Source: Sphagnum compactum
Taxonomy: Eukaryota > Bryophyta > Sphagnopsida > Sphagnales
Length of the DNA: 64,000 nucleotides
Assembly (NCBI GenBank): GCA_965153455.1
Contig: OZ234500.1
Coordinates: forward strand, 14,383,579 to 14,447,578
Reading direction: 5' to 3'
Shown: positions 23,300 through 35,269 of the stretch, piece by piece
Layout: each line of letters begins with the position of its first letter
How positions within the stretch are numbered: the first letter of the stretch is position 1
Program-made: the position numbers and the translations under genes
Notes under the pieces: generated by a model
What the model saw: only the letters and a program-made list of their open reading frames with translations
Database searches by the model: none
What the model was told of the DNA's origin: nothing

Positions 23300-24259
23300 A
23301 TGGATGGGGTAGAGAGAGGGAGCTGGCATCACCACCGCAAAGCTGCATCAGATCACCATGTGGTGCTACAGCTTATTACAGTGATTGCAGAACGGGATGC
23401 TGCTCTGTTGGAGAAAAGCACTGCAATTTCTGAAAAGATGGCTGCCTGGGCAGAACGAGATGCTGCCCTTTTGCAACGAGATGCTGCCCTTGCTGATCGG
23501 GATTCTGCACTTCTGAAAAGGGATGCTGCTATTTCTGCACTCGCAAAAGTGGAAAAGGAATCTTCATCATGTGCCCGGAAACGCCCCAGTTCTGCAGGAG
23601 GCATAAATCCAGGGTCAAAGCTCCTGCAACGAGTTGGGTTTGCTGAGCATTACTCATTGGTAGGTGAGTTCCAACCAAATTCTGTCATGACATTTGATGC
23701 TCATTCCACTCAGGTTGCTGGTGAGCATCCAGCTTTTCAAGGGACTAGGACACAGACAGAGTTACACAGAAAACAGTCTCCTCAAGTCTCACCTGGTGTT
23801 TCAGCTCAGAATAAGGCACTTCATCTTGCAGTTAAAAAGGTGGAGAGTTGGCCTTCACCCATGCAGAGGCAATTACAAGGATATCAAGTAAAGGGTGATG
23901 AAGAGGAAGGGCAAATACAGGGATCAGAAAATGCAAGTACAGCAAGTTACACTACTATCCCAGTTTCTGCACCAACCCAAATACCATACTGCTCTTGCAC
24001 TGGAATGAATCAACAGTGCTACAGATGGGGTTGTGGTGGATGGCAATCTGCTTGTTGCACAACCCTCCTTTCACTGCACCCCTTGCCAATGAACCCTAAA
24101 AAGAGGGGTTCTCGAGTAGCAGGGAGGAAGATGAGTGCTGGAGCTTTTGATAAGCTTCTAGAGAAGCTAAAATTGGAAGGTGTTGACATAAGCTATTCTG
24201 TTGACCTCAAAGATCATTGGGCAAAACATGGTACTAATCGCTATGTCACATTGCGGTAA
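23300..24259 (+). CDS. BBR/BPC (BASIC PENTACYSTEINE) GAGA-motif-binding transcription factor, group II type
   Basis: A single uninterrupted 319-codon frame. N-terminal residues about 25-85 form an Ala-rich coiled coil ([20 protein letters not shown], repeated RDAAL units), the zipper of group II BPC proteins that mediates dimerisation and nuclear localisation. A low-complexity linker includes a basic RKRP patch. The conserved C-terminal DNA-binding domain (231-319) begins [20 protein letters not shown], continues [18 protein letters not shown], and ends [18 protein letters not shown]. The five family cysteines are C231, C233, C240, C253 and C254; C245 is an extra one where Ser or Asn is usual. 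Family members bind GA repeats and recruit Polycomb and histone-modifying partners. BPC coding regions are usually intronless; a leader intron is plausible (acceptor TTTGCAG near 23229), not proven. Flanked by the arms of an inverted duplication. Confidence 0.95.
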   Translation: MDGVERGSWHHHRKAASDHHVVLQLITVIAERDAALLEKSTAISEKMAAWAERDAALLQRDAALADRDSALLKRDAAISALAKVEKESSSCARKRPSSAGGINPGSKLLQRVGFAEHYSLVGEFQPNSVMTFDAHSTQVAGEHPAFQGTRTQTELHRKQSPQVSPGVSAQNKALHLAVKKVESWPSPMQRQLQGYQVKGDEEEGQIQGSENASTASYTTIPVSAPTQIPYCSCTGMNQQCYRWGCGGWQSACCTTLLSLHPLPMNPKKRGSRVAGRKMSAGAFDKLLEKLKLEGVDISYSVDLKDHWAKHGTNRYVTLR

Positions 24260-27200
24260 ATGGCTTGTCTCAAAGATTCTGTCATCGACTGGTCCTGCTC
24301 CCATATGAACAAGGATTGACAGAACAATCTACTTCTGTGGCACAAACCTTAGTTTGAGGATGATAAGTAGCTGGTACCAGACACTCAGGAATGTGTGCAT
24401 TCTCTCAATTATTTGTACATATACTTTTTCATCATCACTTTCTAATGCTGTTGTGATTAAGTTGTATTTCTACAACTTTGTAAGTGCATTTTGTTGAAGC
24501 TCCTAATCCTCCTTCTCATGTTTTTTGTGTATGTTTGCAAGGGTTTTGTGTGTGTTTGCAAGGGTTTTGTGTGATAGCCTTCGGTGTCCTGCAACAAAGT
24601 GGGTAAACAGTTCTAGCAAAGATCAAGTGACTTGTACGGTTTTAAGCTAAGTAGAATTCTACAGCAACCTGTGCCTTTGAAAGCAGTAAGTTGGGCTTGG
24701 CAGACCAGATGTTCTTTCCTAGTTTATAACACTGTCTAGAAGCTGTGATTAAATGCCCATCATGCTATGCTACTATGGATGTTCTATTTTGCTTCAATGT
24801 GCTTGTCAAATCTTCAGTTCCTGTACTGATGTATGTGGAATGTGTTTACAATTTTCAACTCATGTTTGGGACCAACTGGATTGGGAGTTTAATTTGTATA
24901 CGAGATGTTTGTTTGTGAGTTAGTTTGAAATTCTGTAGATTTACCTAGTCATGTTAACATTGATTTCAGCCACACCTTGAAGGTTCCTACATTGCATAAA
25001 GTTTATGAGACAGAAGAAAGACCTTTCAGGTCTTCCTTGGTTTGTTCCACCCTAGGGCAACGGATCTTCCCCATGGAACACTCTCACAAGGATGGCTTCC
25101 CCTGTTCATTTCAATTCCAATCTTTACACATAACTTATATCCATCATCAATGACCTCATAAATTATGTGTAGAAGACATAACATTTTTTGTAATTGGGAA
25201 ATATTGAAGATAAAGGAAAAATATGCTTTGAAAGGCTTTGGAAAAACCTTGGATATTGGGAAATTGTGGCAAAATTGGTTGTTAGAAGCTACCAATGCAA
25301 AATGGGGTATACAATATGTGACTGACAGAACACAACTTCTAGATCAGCTGTGTTTGTGCCTTGTCATAGCCAAATTCTTTTGGACTCTTGACAAGAGTGA
25401 CAACACACACAACTGGGAAAAATGTCTATGTTGAGTGCAAGAGTATGAAGTCATCTACAGACTCTTAATCAAAATATTGGGTCAATGATCTATTTTCAAT
25501 GGTAATAAATGTTGATGATAATGTAAGCTACTTCAAGTCAACACAATAAGAAGGATGAATGAACACAAGGATGAAACTTTGAAAGCTATGTAGCTTTCAA
25601 TGTCACTTAAATGTCACCTTATGCTAACAGAGCATGCTCTGAAATTTTAGGATATGAAAGGATGAACCTTGAAAGTCAAAAGTCATCTTTTGTCACCTTT
25701 TGCTAGTAACATACTCCAAATTTTCCTAATACGGAAGTATGGAACTCTCAAAGCCAATTTTTCGATATTATTTCCAACCACAGTAGTTCAAATGCTAGTT
25801 ATTTCTGCATGCTGTGGAAATACTGCAGTTCACAAAGCTGATAGAGAAGTGAAGGAACCTGGTACAGACTATCCAGAATGTTCCGGATGCCCTTATGGAT
25901 TCAGTACTGCTGATGATGTCTTGCAAATTCACATCAGAGAGGGCCAGGTTATTTAGTACGTTGTATCATGGTCCCAGTTTTTGTAATCCTGCAATGTAGG
26001 ATGTCTTTGAAAGACTTGAGTAATTAGTAAATGGTTAGCAATGTTGAACCCACAACCAAGTTAGGCAATTGGCTCAATGCTAAAAGAGATAGCAAGAAGG
26101 TAAACAGACATGCATCCTCCTAAACCCCACAATCAGAATATCAAACTCAAATGCTCACTATAAGGGAGTAATATTAGTGCAAAATATTTCAGTGCTACAA
26201 CAAATCTCATTGCAATCTTGTCATGGTGAAGACTGAACTACTTTCATGGCTGGATTTAAATTAAACCCAAGAAAATAGTGGTGATGTATGGAATTGGTCC
26301 CATGATCTCAAACTGGAGGTTCTTTGTCTGACACCAATTCTCACACAAGTTTTGACTTCTAAAGCTTGTCATTTGACAGCTTAAGGCTTGCTACAAGGTT
26401 TAACATAGACAGGTTTCACACTAGACTTTTGCATCTACTTCTTTAGATCACCCCAATTCTTGTATGTGAATCTACATCTCTATCATTCGCAATTTAAGAA
26501 ATGCAATAATCTGCAAGTCTGCAACTTCACAATTTTGCTAGGATTAGCACCAAAAACACTGTTTTTCACAGGATGATTCTATGCCAAAAACCTTCCTGTG
26601 AAAATAGCTAACCCTGCACACACTACTAAATACAGTAGGAGCCAGCATTGTAAGAGACAACTAATGTTATTACTGACATTCTCACAATTAACAACCATGC
26701 AGATCACAAAAAAATATTTTGAATACATAATGTTGAAGCGCCTATTGATGTCATACCAGATTGTTCCAAATCTCTTATTGGCAGAATTCCAAACTGCCAG
26801 AATTGATATTGTGATTGTGCAACATAAAAGCTGGCAAACATTATTGAATCTCAATAAAAAAAAAGAAACTTGAGACAAATCACATGACTCAGGAAACTTA
26901 ATTTCACCACATTCATGTTATGCACAGAACAAGATAAACCCTAATTTCTAGTAGAAATGCGACTTTCAAAATGGAAGAGAAAGAGAGATGACAAGTAGAG
27001 TAGAGCCTGGAATAAGTCTAGAAGGCATTGTCCTCCACTTCAGCTAGCACTGGAGCAGCTTGGGCCAGGACTCATGACCAAAGCAGCTCCAAGTGCTACA
27101 AAGGACGTTAAGCCAAGTTTCACACCACCACCCACAATGGTACCATGGTAAAAATCCCAAAATTCATTTATATTATTTATAAATACTACAAATATCCTAT

Positions 27201-27589
27201 GCTTCGACTAAATCAGAGTCTTTGAGTTCAAATCTAATTTTTTTGGGCTTAGTATGTACACTAAGTGGCCTCAGTCAAAAAGGTGAAGGTACCAATGTGG
27301 GTGCCAGTTCACCCTGGCCATGCTTACAAGCCTACAACATAACTTTTACACCTACTTGTAGGCATAAGGTGCCTTGTTGTTTGTGAGTAGGCATTATTAA
27401 TGTATACAAGGGTAGATTTCTTTTATGAATGAGACAGAGGATCAAAATTTCAAAATGTGGGTTTGAAAGCTAAGAATGACAGCTCAAATTTGAGGAGTGA
27501 TGGATTGAATACAATGGAGAACAACTTTATTACTTATTCATCTTCGACAACAATCAACTTCTTTGGATTGCAAGCAAAATTTGTGTAAG
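24260..27589. other. BPC 3' region and spacer between inverted arms
   Basis: Includes the BPC 3' UTR and a small 22-bp direct duplication at about 24531-24573 (GTTTGCAAGGGTTTTGTGTG twice). No second BPC copy could be found on the minus strand, although the inverted duplication would predict one. The open frame at 25669-25956 ends in a Cys-containing segment (YPECSGCPYGF) that I cannot assign. Confidence 0.5.
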
Positions 27590-29120
27590 ATGCCTTAAGA
27601 GTGCATGAATCTAATCAGCCAGCACACTCACACAACTCATCACCATCAATTTCCTTAATTGCTTGGCCCGCTGTCATACAGAACTCATTATCATTTTCAC
27701 ACTTGCTAGCACACTCTGGTACAACTCCACATCATCATTTTCCCCATTGCTGCTGGAGTTCTCAACTGAGAAAAATGCAGAATCAAAGATTGCCCAACAA
27801 AACATAGTCACAGTATTACCCAGCCACCAGTACATTACTATTATGGATTTTTTTGTGGCAGTGTTGCTATGGGAGGTAATCATGATAACCAAAATCACTA
27901 TCTTGTTCAATTGGAATGCTAATAGAAGAGGAGAGAATTATCAAACATATAAGTTGCTAAAATTTAGGTGATGTGTGAAGCTAGATAGTAGATCATCATT
28001 CAACTCCAACATTTGAATAGAAGGATTGCTCCAATTGCACATCTAGCTATGGGTCCTCCCACTGAAATTCTTTTCTCAATTCCAACATTCCAAATTCCAA
28101 GGATTGCTCTAATTGCACATCTAGATATAGCTCCCACTGAAATCCTCTACTCAATTCCAACATTTCAAATTGCAAGGATCATTCCAACTGCACATCTACC
28201 TATGGCTCCTCACACCTGAAATTCTCTTCTCAATTCCCAGATTCAAAATTAGCAAGGATCTTCAAATTGCACACCTAGCTATGGCTCCTTCCACCTGAAA
28301 TTTCTTGATCTGGCTCCAACACATGCCATGGATCTGCACACCATGGTGATATTTCTTGGTGTAAGTTTCACAGCTCAACACATTTCAAGTTTATCTATGA
28401 TGGTGGACTGGCTACATAGTACACCTACCCCAATCTGCAGTAGACATCAAATGACTGAGTTGAAGGGACTGATAAGAATCCATAACAATACATAACATCC
28501 ATAATGCTCTTCTCTGAAGCATGTCAAATCCTTCTGCAAAATATAAGTCTGTTAGCATACTCCCATTACATACTAACATTATCCATCACAACATAATCAC
28601 TTTCTGTAGGTAATTGATCAATGCAAGTTGCAATTGCCACGAAAGGAAAAAAAATTGGGAATCCTTGAGCCTGGCCTGTTTACTTTTATCTTGACTTGTG
28701 TTGCACAACAGTCAGAGACACAAAGATCCAAGGATCATGGCTCAGCTGTAGTTTGATCTCATTCCTATGTCCACACAATCTTCATGGCATCCACATTAAG
28801 GAAGGTGTTCAAAAGGCTATGGTAATAATACAATACATCTACAGGCATAGGTTTCACAAGGCAGACTACTGCCATCACCAGTACTCCATGCAAAACAGAC
28901 CCATTCCTGAAAGTGATTTACATCCCTCACCATGCTTGCTCTCCCAACTATTTTCGAAATAAACTTTGTTGAACTGCGTCAATCCCTACAAACTGCAGAT
29001 TCTTGATTATGTGCAGTGGAGTAACAGGAGCTGTGCTGATGAGCTCAAATGCAATAGCCAGTTTCTCACAATGGTGACACAAATGGAACATTTTTTCTTC
29101 TTCCTCCACGTCATGCAGAA
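27590..29120. repeat. right arm of the diverged inverted duplication
   Basis: Mirror image of 20610-21990 (anchors given there). It is about 150 bp longer, mainly because a unit of roughly 75 bp is present about four times here and twice in the left arm. It ends close to the 3' end of the PPR pseudogene. Confidence 0.88.
28013..28320. repeat. about 75-bp tandem units inside the right arm
   Basis: Four successive copies of AATTGCACATCTAGCTATGG plus TCC-CC-CTGAAATTCT-TTCTCAATTCCAACATT occur; the left arm (about 21440-21605) has two copies in inverted orientation. This copy-number difference arose after the duplication. Confidence 0.8.
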
Positions 29121-29259
29121 CAAATTAGTATCTGGCAAATACCCTGTGATATGCATCAGCCCTGACAATCTCTTCTGTTCTGCAGTGATTTCAGTGCTCT
29201 GAGGGTGGTCTTCATTGTCTAGTACAAATGTATGCACCTTATTATTCACTCAATCCGGG

Positions 29260-31345
29260 TGTGACCGGGTTATTTCTTTACACCTCTTTCCTCTGCCATT
29301 GAACATCCTCATTGAGATCCTGGTTGCCAGCAGCAGCATATAAGTTAAGACAGCAGCACATAACCTGTAGCATTTTCAGGCTCCAGTTCAAGAACTTGTT
29401 TCGCAACATGCTCTGCCATCTCCACATTACCATGAATTCTGCAAGCACCGAGCAAAGCCATCCACACAGCCACATTTGGGTTATAGGACATTGCCTTGAT
29501 CATATTCTCTGCCTCCTGCAGATGTCCAGCACGGCCAAGAAGGTCAACCATGCATGTGTAGTGTTCCAATTTTGCAGAAATCTTGTGAATTGTGCTCATG
29601 GAAGTGTAACAGCACAGGCCTTCTACCACCAAACCTGCATGGCTACAAGCTGACAGAAGAGAAATAAAAGTGATATTATTTGGTTGTACATCTTCTTCAC
29701 ACATCTGCTCAAAATTTTTAAGAGCTTCCTTCCCATACCCATGCATGGCATATCCTCCAAGTAAGGCATTCCAAGAGACCACATCATGTGATGGCAACTT
29801 GTTGAACACTCTGCAAGCATTTTCCATGCTCCCAAATTTGGCATGCATGTCAACCAGGCTGTTACCCACAAAGACATTCAAATCCCACCCATTTTCAATA
29901 ATCTGTTCATGAGCACACCTGCCCTCTTCAATTGCCAGTACACTAGCACATGCATTCAGCACCCCTACCAAAGTGATAGGTGTTGGTTGCACACCTTCTT
30001 GTTCCATTTGATGAAATAGTTCCAATGCCTTTTGCCCCTCCCCACATTTCGCATGTCCAGATATCATTGCATTCCAAGTGACCACATCATGTGAAGCCAT
30101 ACTTTTGAACACTTTGCAAGCATCCTCCAGACTCCCACATTTTGAATACATGTCAATCAGGCTATTGCCCACAATGATATCTGAATTCCACCCATGTTCA
30201 ATAATCTGCCTATGAGCATGCCTGCCCTCCTCAAGTGCAACTACACTGGCACATGCATTCAGCAACCCCACAAAAGTCCTAAGGTCTGGCTGCACACCTT
30301 CCTTTTGCATTTCTTGAAATAGTTCCAATGCCATTTGCCCTTGTCCACATTTTACATGTCCACATATCATAGTGTTCCAAGGAACCACATCAAGTGAAGG
30401 CATCTTCTTGAAAACTCTGGAAGCATCCTCCATGCTCCCACATTTTGCATACATGTCAACCAGGCTGCTCATCAGGAAGACATCAGACTCCCCAACCTCT
30501 TTGAATTATCTGCTCATGAGCATCTCTGCCCTCTTTCAGGGCAGCTACACTAGCACATGCATTCAGCACTCCCCCCATGGTAACAGGATCTGGCTGCAAA
30601 CCTTCGTCTTGCATTTGTTGAAACAATTCCAGTGCCTTCTGTCCTTGCCCACATTTCACATGTCCCAATACCAATGCATTCCAAGAAACCACATTTCGTG
30701 AAGACATCTTATTAAACACTCTCCAAGCATCCTCTATGCTCCCACATTTTGCATACATGTCAACCAAGCTATTCCCTACAAAAGTGACTGATTCATAACC
30801 ACTTCGAATGATCTGCTCATGAACAGACCTGCCCTCTTCCAGTGCAACAAGGCTGGCACATGCATCAGCACCCCCACAAAAGTGAAAGAGTCCGGTTGCA
30901 CGCCCTCTGCTTGCATATTTTGAAACAGTTTCAGTACCTTGTGCCCTTCCCCGCACTTCACATGTCCCAATATCATGGCCATCCAAGTGACCACATCTTG
31001 ATGCACAATCTTGTTGAACACGCTCTGAGCATCCTCCATGCTTCCACATTTGGCATACATGTCAACCAAGGAACTCCCCACAAAGACATCAGCCTCACAA
31101 CTGCATTCAATTATCTGTTTATGAGCCTGCCTGCCCTCTTCAAGTGCTTGTAAACTAGCACATGCATTGAGCACCAGAACAAACGTGAATCTGTCAAGAC
31201 TCATGTCTTTTTGTTGCATTTCATGGAAAAGCTCAATTGTCATCTCATGTTGCCCAGCCTTGACATACCTTGAAAGTCGTCTATTCCATGAAAACATGTC
31301 CCATTCTACAGTCCCTGGTGGCAATGTGGCTAGTTTTTCTCCCAC
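29260..31345 (-). pseudogene. PPR protein, PLS class, broken by at least three frameshifts
   Basis: Minus-strand frames 31345-30776, 31049-30483, 30472-29345 and then 29343-29278 join into one pentatricopeptide-repeat protein of about 680 codons. Repeats of the forms SLVDMYAKCGSMEDA, VVSWNALVLGHVKCGQGQKA and PDPVTMGGVLNACASV recur about five times, followed by an E-type tail (NVAVWMALLGACRIHGN, YAAAGN). PLS proteins act in mitochondria or plastids in RNA editing and processing. Breaks: a one-base loss at 30865/30866 (CAT-CAGC where sister repeats have CATTCAGC), an extra C in the C4 run at 30490-30493, and an extra base at about 29343-29350 before the tail. The end of the tail is also decayed and no DYW domain follows. 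Upstream of 31345 no ATG opens the frame. Sequencing error at homopolymers could explain some breaks, but not all of the tail decay. Confidence 0.85.
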
Positions 31346-31429
31346 CCATGGAGGGTTTTGCCCGTCCCCAAGCCAGAGTGCGCCTTGCGCCTTCTTATGC
31401 TTGAAATCTTAGAGAGGAAGTGGATAGAA

Positions 31430-32222
31430 GCAATTGGATAGTCAGGTGAAAGCATTGACTAAAGAAAAGAAGGAGAAGGAGAATGTTCTGACAAATTTGG
31501 AATTGATAAATTTGAAGAATGTGTTTCTATTGCAGTTTGAGGAGCTTAAAAGAAAAATAGCAAAGGAAGAAACAGAGCAGTTCATAGAGGACAAGAAGGA
31601 GTATTAGAGAACTCTGCAATACCTTCAAGCACAGTTGGAAAGGGCACTGGAACATAGGAAGAGTTTGGATCCAGTTGGTATCAGAAAAAGACTAGAGGAT
31701 TATGAACAAATGTTACAGTGTTATACACTGATGAGGACGAAGAATAAGATGAAAGACTCTGAAGGATATTATGAGGAATGGTGGGAGGTTGCAGAGGAAT
31801 ATTTTACAAAGGAGTTGGAGCAAAATTTGGCTCAACATAGAGTTGATGAAAGAATTTTGAAGTACAAGTTAAAAGTTTATCAAAAGAATTTTCTAGATTT
31901 CATTTGTGGCAGTCCAACAAATATAGAGGTATCGGGCCAAGATGAAAAGACAAAAGCAGGGCCTAGTAGGACAGCTCATGAAGAGGAAATACAAACCAAG
32001 GAATCATAGGACCTCAAAAGTGGAGCAACTAAAGAAGAGGAGGTACAACTAGAGATACCACAAGACCTTAGAAGAAGGGGTCAAGAAAAAAAAGAACCAA
32101 AGGGAATTCAGGAACATGAAAAGGTGCAGGCTCTTCCAGCACTAGAAGAAATGTCCAAGATATAGCATTTAGACATTGAACCACAAACTGAATTAGTGGG
32201 GGAGGAGTTACTCTTTGTCTAA
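31430..32222 (+). pseudogene. decayed charged coiled-coil frame of unknown family
   Basis: One reading frame stays coding-like for about 790 bp, interrupted only by TAG codons at 31605, 32007 and 32163 before a TAA near 32220. Residues are Glu/Lys/Gln rich with heptad-like spacing (QAQLERALEHRKSLD, EEWWEVAEEYFTKELEQNL). I do not recognise it; a retroelement gag or a fern-specific coiled-coil gene would both fit. It abuts the acyl-CoA oxidase remnant but is not part of that family. Confidence 0.5.
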
Positions 32223-32261
32223 GAAATCTGTAAGTAGAATGGAGCTCTGATGACCTTTCCC

Positions 32262-35200
32262 ATGTCAGGTTTGTGGTATTGAGACTCTGACAACATATGA
32301 CCCAGAGACAGAGGAATTTGTTATCAATACTCCTTGTGAATCTGCCCAGAAATATTGGATTGGAGGAGCTGCAAAGGTACACAAATCCTTGCATCGCATG
32401 TTTAAAATTATCTCAGTGACAGATAATGCACAGGAACCCCAAGTAAATGTATGGATTTATTGGATCTTGCAAAACACAAGAAGGAAGAAGCTAACTGTTC
32501 TTGGTGATTTTACAGCATGTGACCCATACTGTTGTCTTCTCTCAGCTGTAAATAAATGGTAGAAATGAGGGTGTCCATGCTTTTATTTGTCAATTACGTG
32601 ATGCAGAAGGCTGTGTATGCTCTGGTATACGGATAGCTGACTGTGGGCATAAGATTGGATTGAATGGTGTTGACAATGGTCGCATCTGGTAAGCCTTCCA
32701 CAGATGATGGGCAAGCTTGTACACTTCAGGTTGATCTGAAGTTCTTTCCTAGCATGCAGTAGCTGCTTTGCTCATAGTTACTAACCATCTGGGCTAACTT
32801 TTTTGAGAAAGAAGCATCAGTAGTTCTAAAGTGTGTCTGGCTGGTTTCTGAAAGTAAGTTCTAGTTTTCTGATTGATACATTTTGAGTACTACTGTCAAA
32901 TGCAAATGCTGAAGTGCATTTTTTTTTCTTTTGGCAACAATTCTGACCTGAGGCAAAAGTCTTGTCAATTCTTGACATATAAATTGGAAGTTTTTGTGTT
33001 TGGCTGTAAAATAGTGGAACATGCCTTCTTGGTAGGATGAGACTTTTGGCTTTTGCAGATGGGGTTTTATTGATGTGTACTTGTGTCATTAGTCTGTGGT
33101 GAAGTCTGCCTCTCATCTGTGCATGTGATGGATTTACAGGAATGTCGTGAGGCATGTGGAGCCAGGGTTTGAAGACTGACAATTGAGTTGGTGCAGCTAA
33201 GACTGGGTATGATGTTCAATTAACTTTTGAGGGGGACAACAATGTGCTTATGCAGCAGGTTGGCCCTTGCAGCCATTCTTCACTCTAAGGGTTGTCTACA
33301 GTCTCTGTGTTTCTGTTCGTGGCTTTTGTATAGTTAAACAACAGAGTTCTGAGAGACTTTCTCATTGGCTTTCAGGTCAGCAAAGCATTACTGGGTGATT
33401 ACTTTTCTGCTTAAAGGAAAGGAAAACCTTTGAAGGGATTGGGATTGGAGCATATAAATGGACCTTGTCCTATCATTCCATCAGTGCTGGACAGAAATGT
33501 ACTATGCAACAAGAATTTCCAGGTATTATAGGGCCATGGTTGTGTGTTTTGTTGTTGGTGCTGTTTCAAGTGAGACATGATGGGAGTTTTGTATCATCTC
33601 AGGATTGCTACAACTGATTCAAAGCAGTTTGCAAATGAGTAGGAACAGGTCACAATTTGTTTCTGTCCAAACTAATGCTTTTGTTATATCTTTGCGTACA
33701 TATCACTTGACTTGATACCATGCCAGATTGAACAAACAACTTCTGGGTGCTTCTAGAATTTCTTCTTCTCTTTCAAGATGTTACCATCACTACACTGATT
33801 CTGTCTGAGTTCTGGTGATGAACTAGTTGGCCCTCTTTCAACTGAGGGAGCGAAGTCTGCTGGAGCTTTTGAGTGCAAAAGTCAAGAAGCTATTTGAAGG
33901 GAGTATCCATGACAGATGCAGTCATTGTGGTACGTTGATCTTCGTATAACCTCTGCTAATCACTCTTAGTGTTAGTTCTCTTGCTTGACATGAAAATAAG
34001 TGTGAATGGCATATGGGCCACGGAAAGAGATGAAGGAATGCCATCCAAATTCACCTGACCTATGGCAAATTCTCTCCTTGAGGTTTTAAGAAATATTATA
34101 GCAGCCTGGCTTTTGTGGCAGGAAATTGAACAGTTTTAGTACTCTATGTACGAATATGGGTTGTTCTTTCAATTCTTCTGCAGAAGAATCCTGTGCCCGC
34201 ATTATGAACAAAATTGATGTTTATATGAGGGACAGTGCACCCCTGCCAGGCAGCCATTGGGTCTGTGAATTTGCTGAGCTTTCTGCTGAGGGACAATATT
34301 TTGATATGTGCCTCATAGGGGCCGTATGTGTGGCATCCTACCCTGGTGGTTTATTGTTTTGCATCTGTTAAATCCAGCAACTTGTGGTTGGTGGATTGTG
34401 GCTTTCTCGTGAATGTCCTGTTATGAGGTCCTGAAACAGAATACTTTCTTGTTTAGGTCTAATTTCAATGCTGGCTGTTGTCCAAAGTTGATATTTGGTG
34501 TGTGCTAGCAGAGTTATCAATTAGCAGAGCATTTAGGTGTAGAATTTTTGGAGCGTACTGTGCTGGAAAGCATTTTGGGAGCTGAGGATCTGCAAACATC
34601 AGGGCATTTGAAGGTAAACCATTGTTGCAATATTTGCTGCCACACTTGTGATCACTTTATTATTGCCTAGTTTCTCCCGAGGGTAGCAAGTTTATGTCAC
34701 CACTGGACATGCAAAAGGCAGTCTACAGTGTCCCAATTGAAACTCAACAAGGTATCAAGGTTGTAGAAGCCTACATGCATTTTTTTATTCATTCTCTTTC
34801 TAAGACATTCTGATTCGCCTTTTCTGCAGGATGTGCTTGGCCTTATGAGGACTCTGTACGTGTTATCAGCTGCTGATCAGGGGCCTGTTTTCATGAGGTC
34901 TGTGACTTTTCTCATATCTTGACAGGTTACCAGGAGTGCAAATGATTCTTTACTTGTTCTTGCATTGAGGTCTCTATGCTCCATCTGAACAGGGCCACAA
35001 GGCTATTACAAGTCTTGCAAGTACAGCCCCGTGTTCTTTTGTCTCTTTCGCCAGGGATCCTCACATGAGGAATGGATTAAATGTGCAGGTATGGCTATCT
35101 GTCAACCACGCAATCTCAGCTCATTGCCGAAGAAGTGGCAGCATTGTGTGCAGAAGTCTGGCCTCATGCACTAAATCTTGTGCACTCATTTGGAATTCCA

Positions 35201-35269
35201 CAATCACTCCTTGGCCCAATTGCATCCAATTGGATTGAATACAACTCATGGGCAAATATTCAACAGTAG
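32262..35269 (+). pseudogene. peroxisomal acyl-CoA oxidase, truncated and broken (ACX3-like)
   Basis: Recognisable exons: about 32271-32376 ([26 protein letters not shown]), 32516-32688 ([19 protein letters not shown]), 33140-33258 (TGYDVQLTFEGDNNVLMQQ), 33376-33522 (KPLKGLGLEHINGP), about 33829-33929, about 34513-34613 (YQLAEHLGVEFLERTVLE), 34830-34898 and about 35088-35269 (RYGYLS to the stop). The family oxidises acyl-CoA to enoyl-CoA in peroxisomal beta-oxidation. Defects: the N-terminal third is absent; the exons between GRIW and ECREACG (about 130 residues, flavin and substrate region) are missing from 32689-33139; stops at 32549 (TAA), 33412 (TAA) and a TGA after KTDN near 33194; and one base is lost in the Gly-Gly pair after EACG. 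Splice sites are mostly still intact, so this decayed in place from a genomic copy, not a retrocopy. Confidence 0.9.

Noticed and set aside
25669-25956. Open frame ending in YPECSGCPYGF, considered as a zinc-binding domain
   Set aside because: Only one CxxC pair and no second pair or known domain; too little to call a gene.
27030-27140. Minus-strand piece reading GGGVKLGLTSFVALGAALVM, considered as the last exon of a membrane protein
   Set aside because: A single short hydrophobic stretch without flanking exons or a recognisable family.
24260-27589. Search for a second, inverted BPC copy predicted by the inverted duplication
   Set aside because: No pentacysteine or Ala-zipper remnant could be read on the minus strand.
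34126-34371. 81-codon frame inside the acyl-CoA oxidase region
   Set aside because: It does not match any acyl-CoA oxidase segment and lies in what should be an intron; no independent support.
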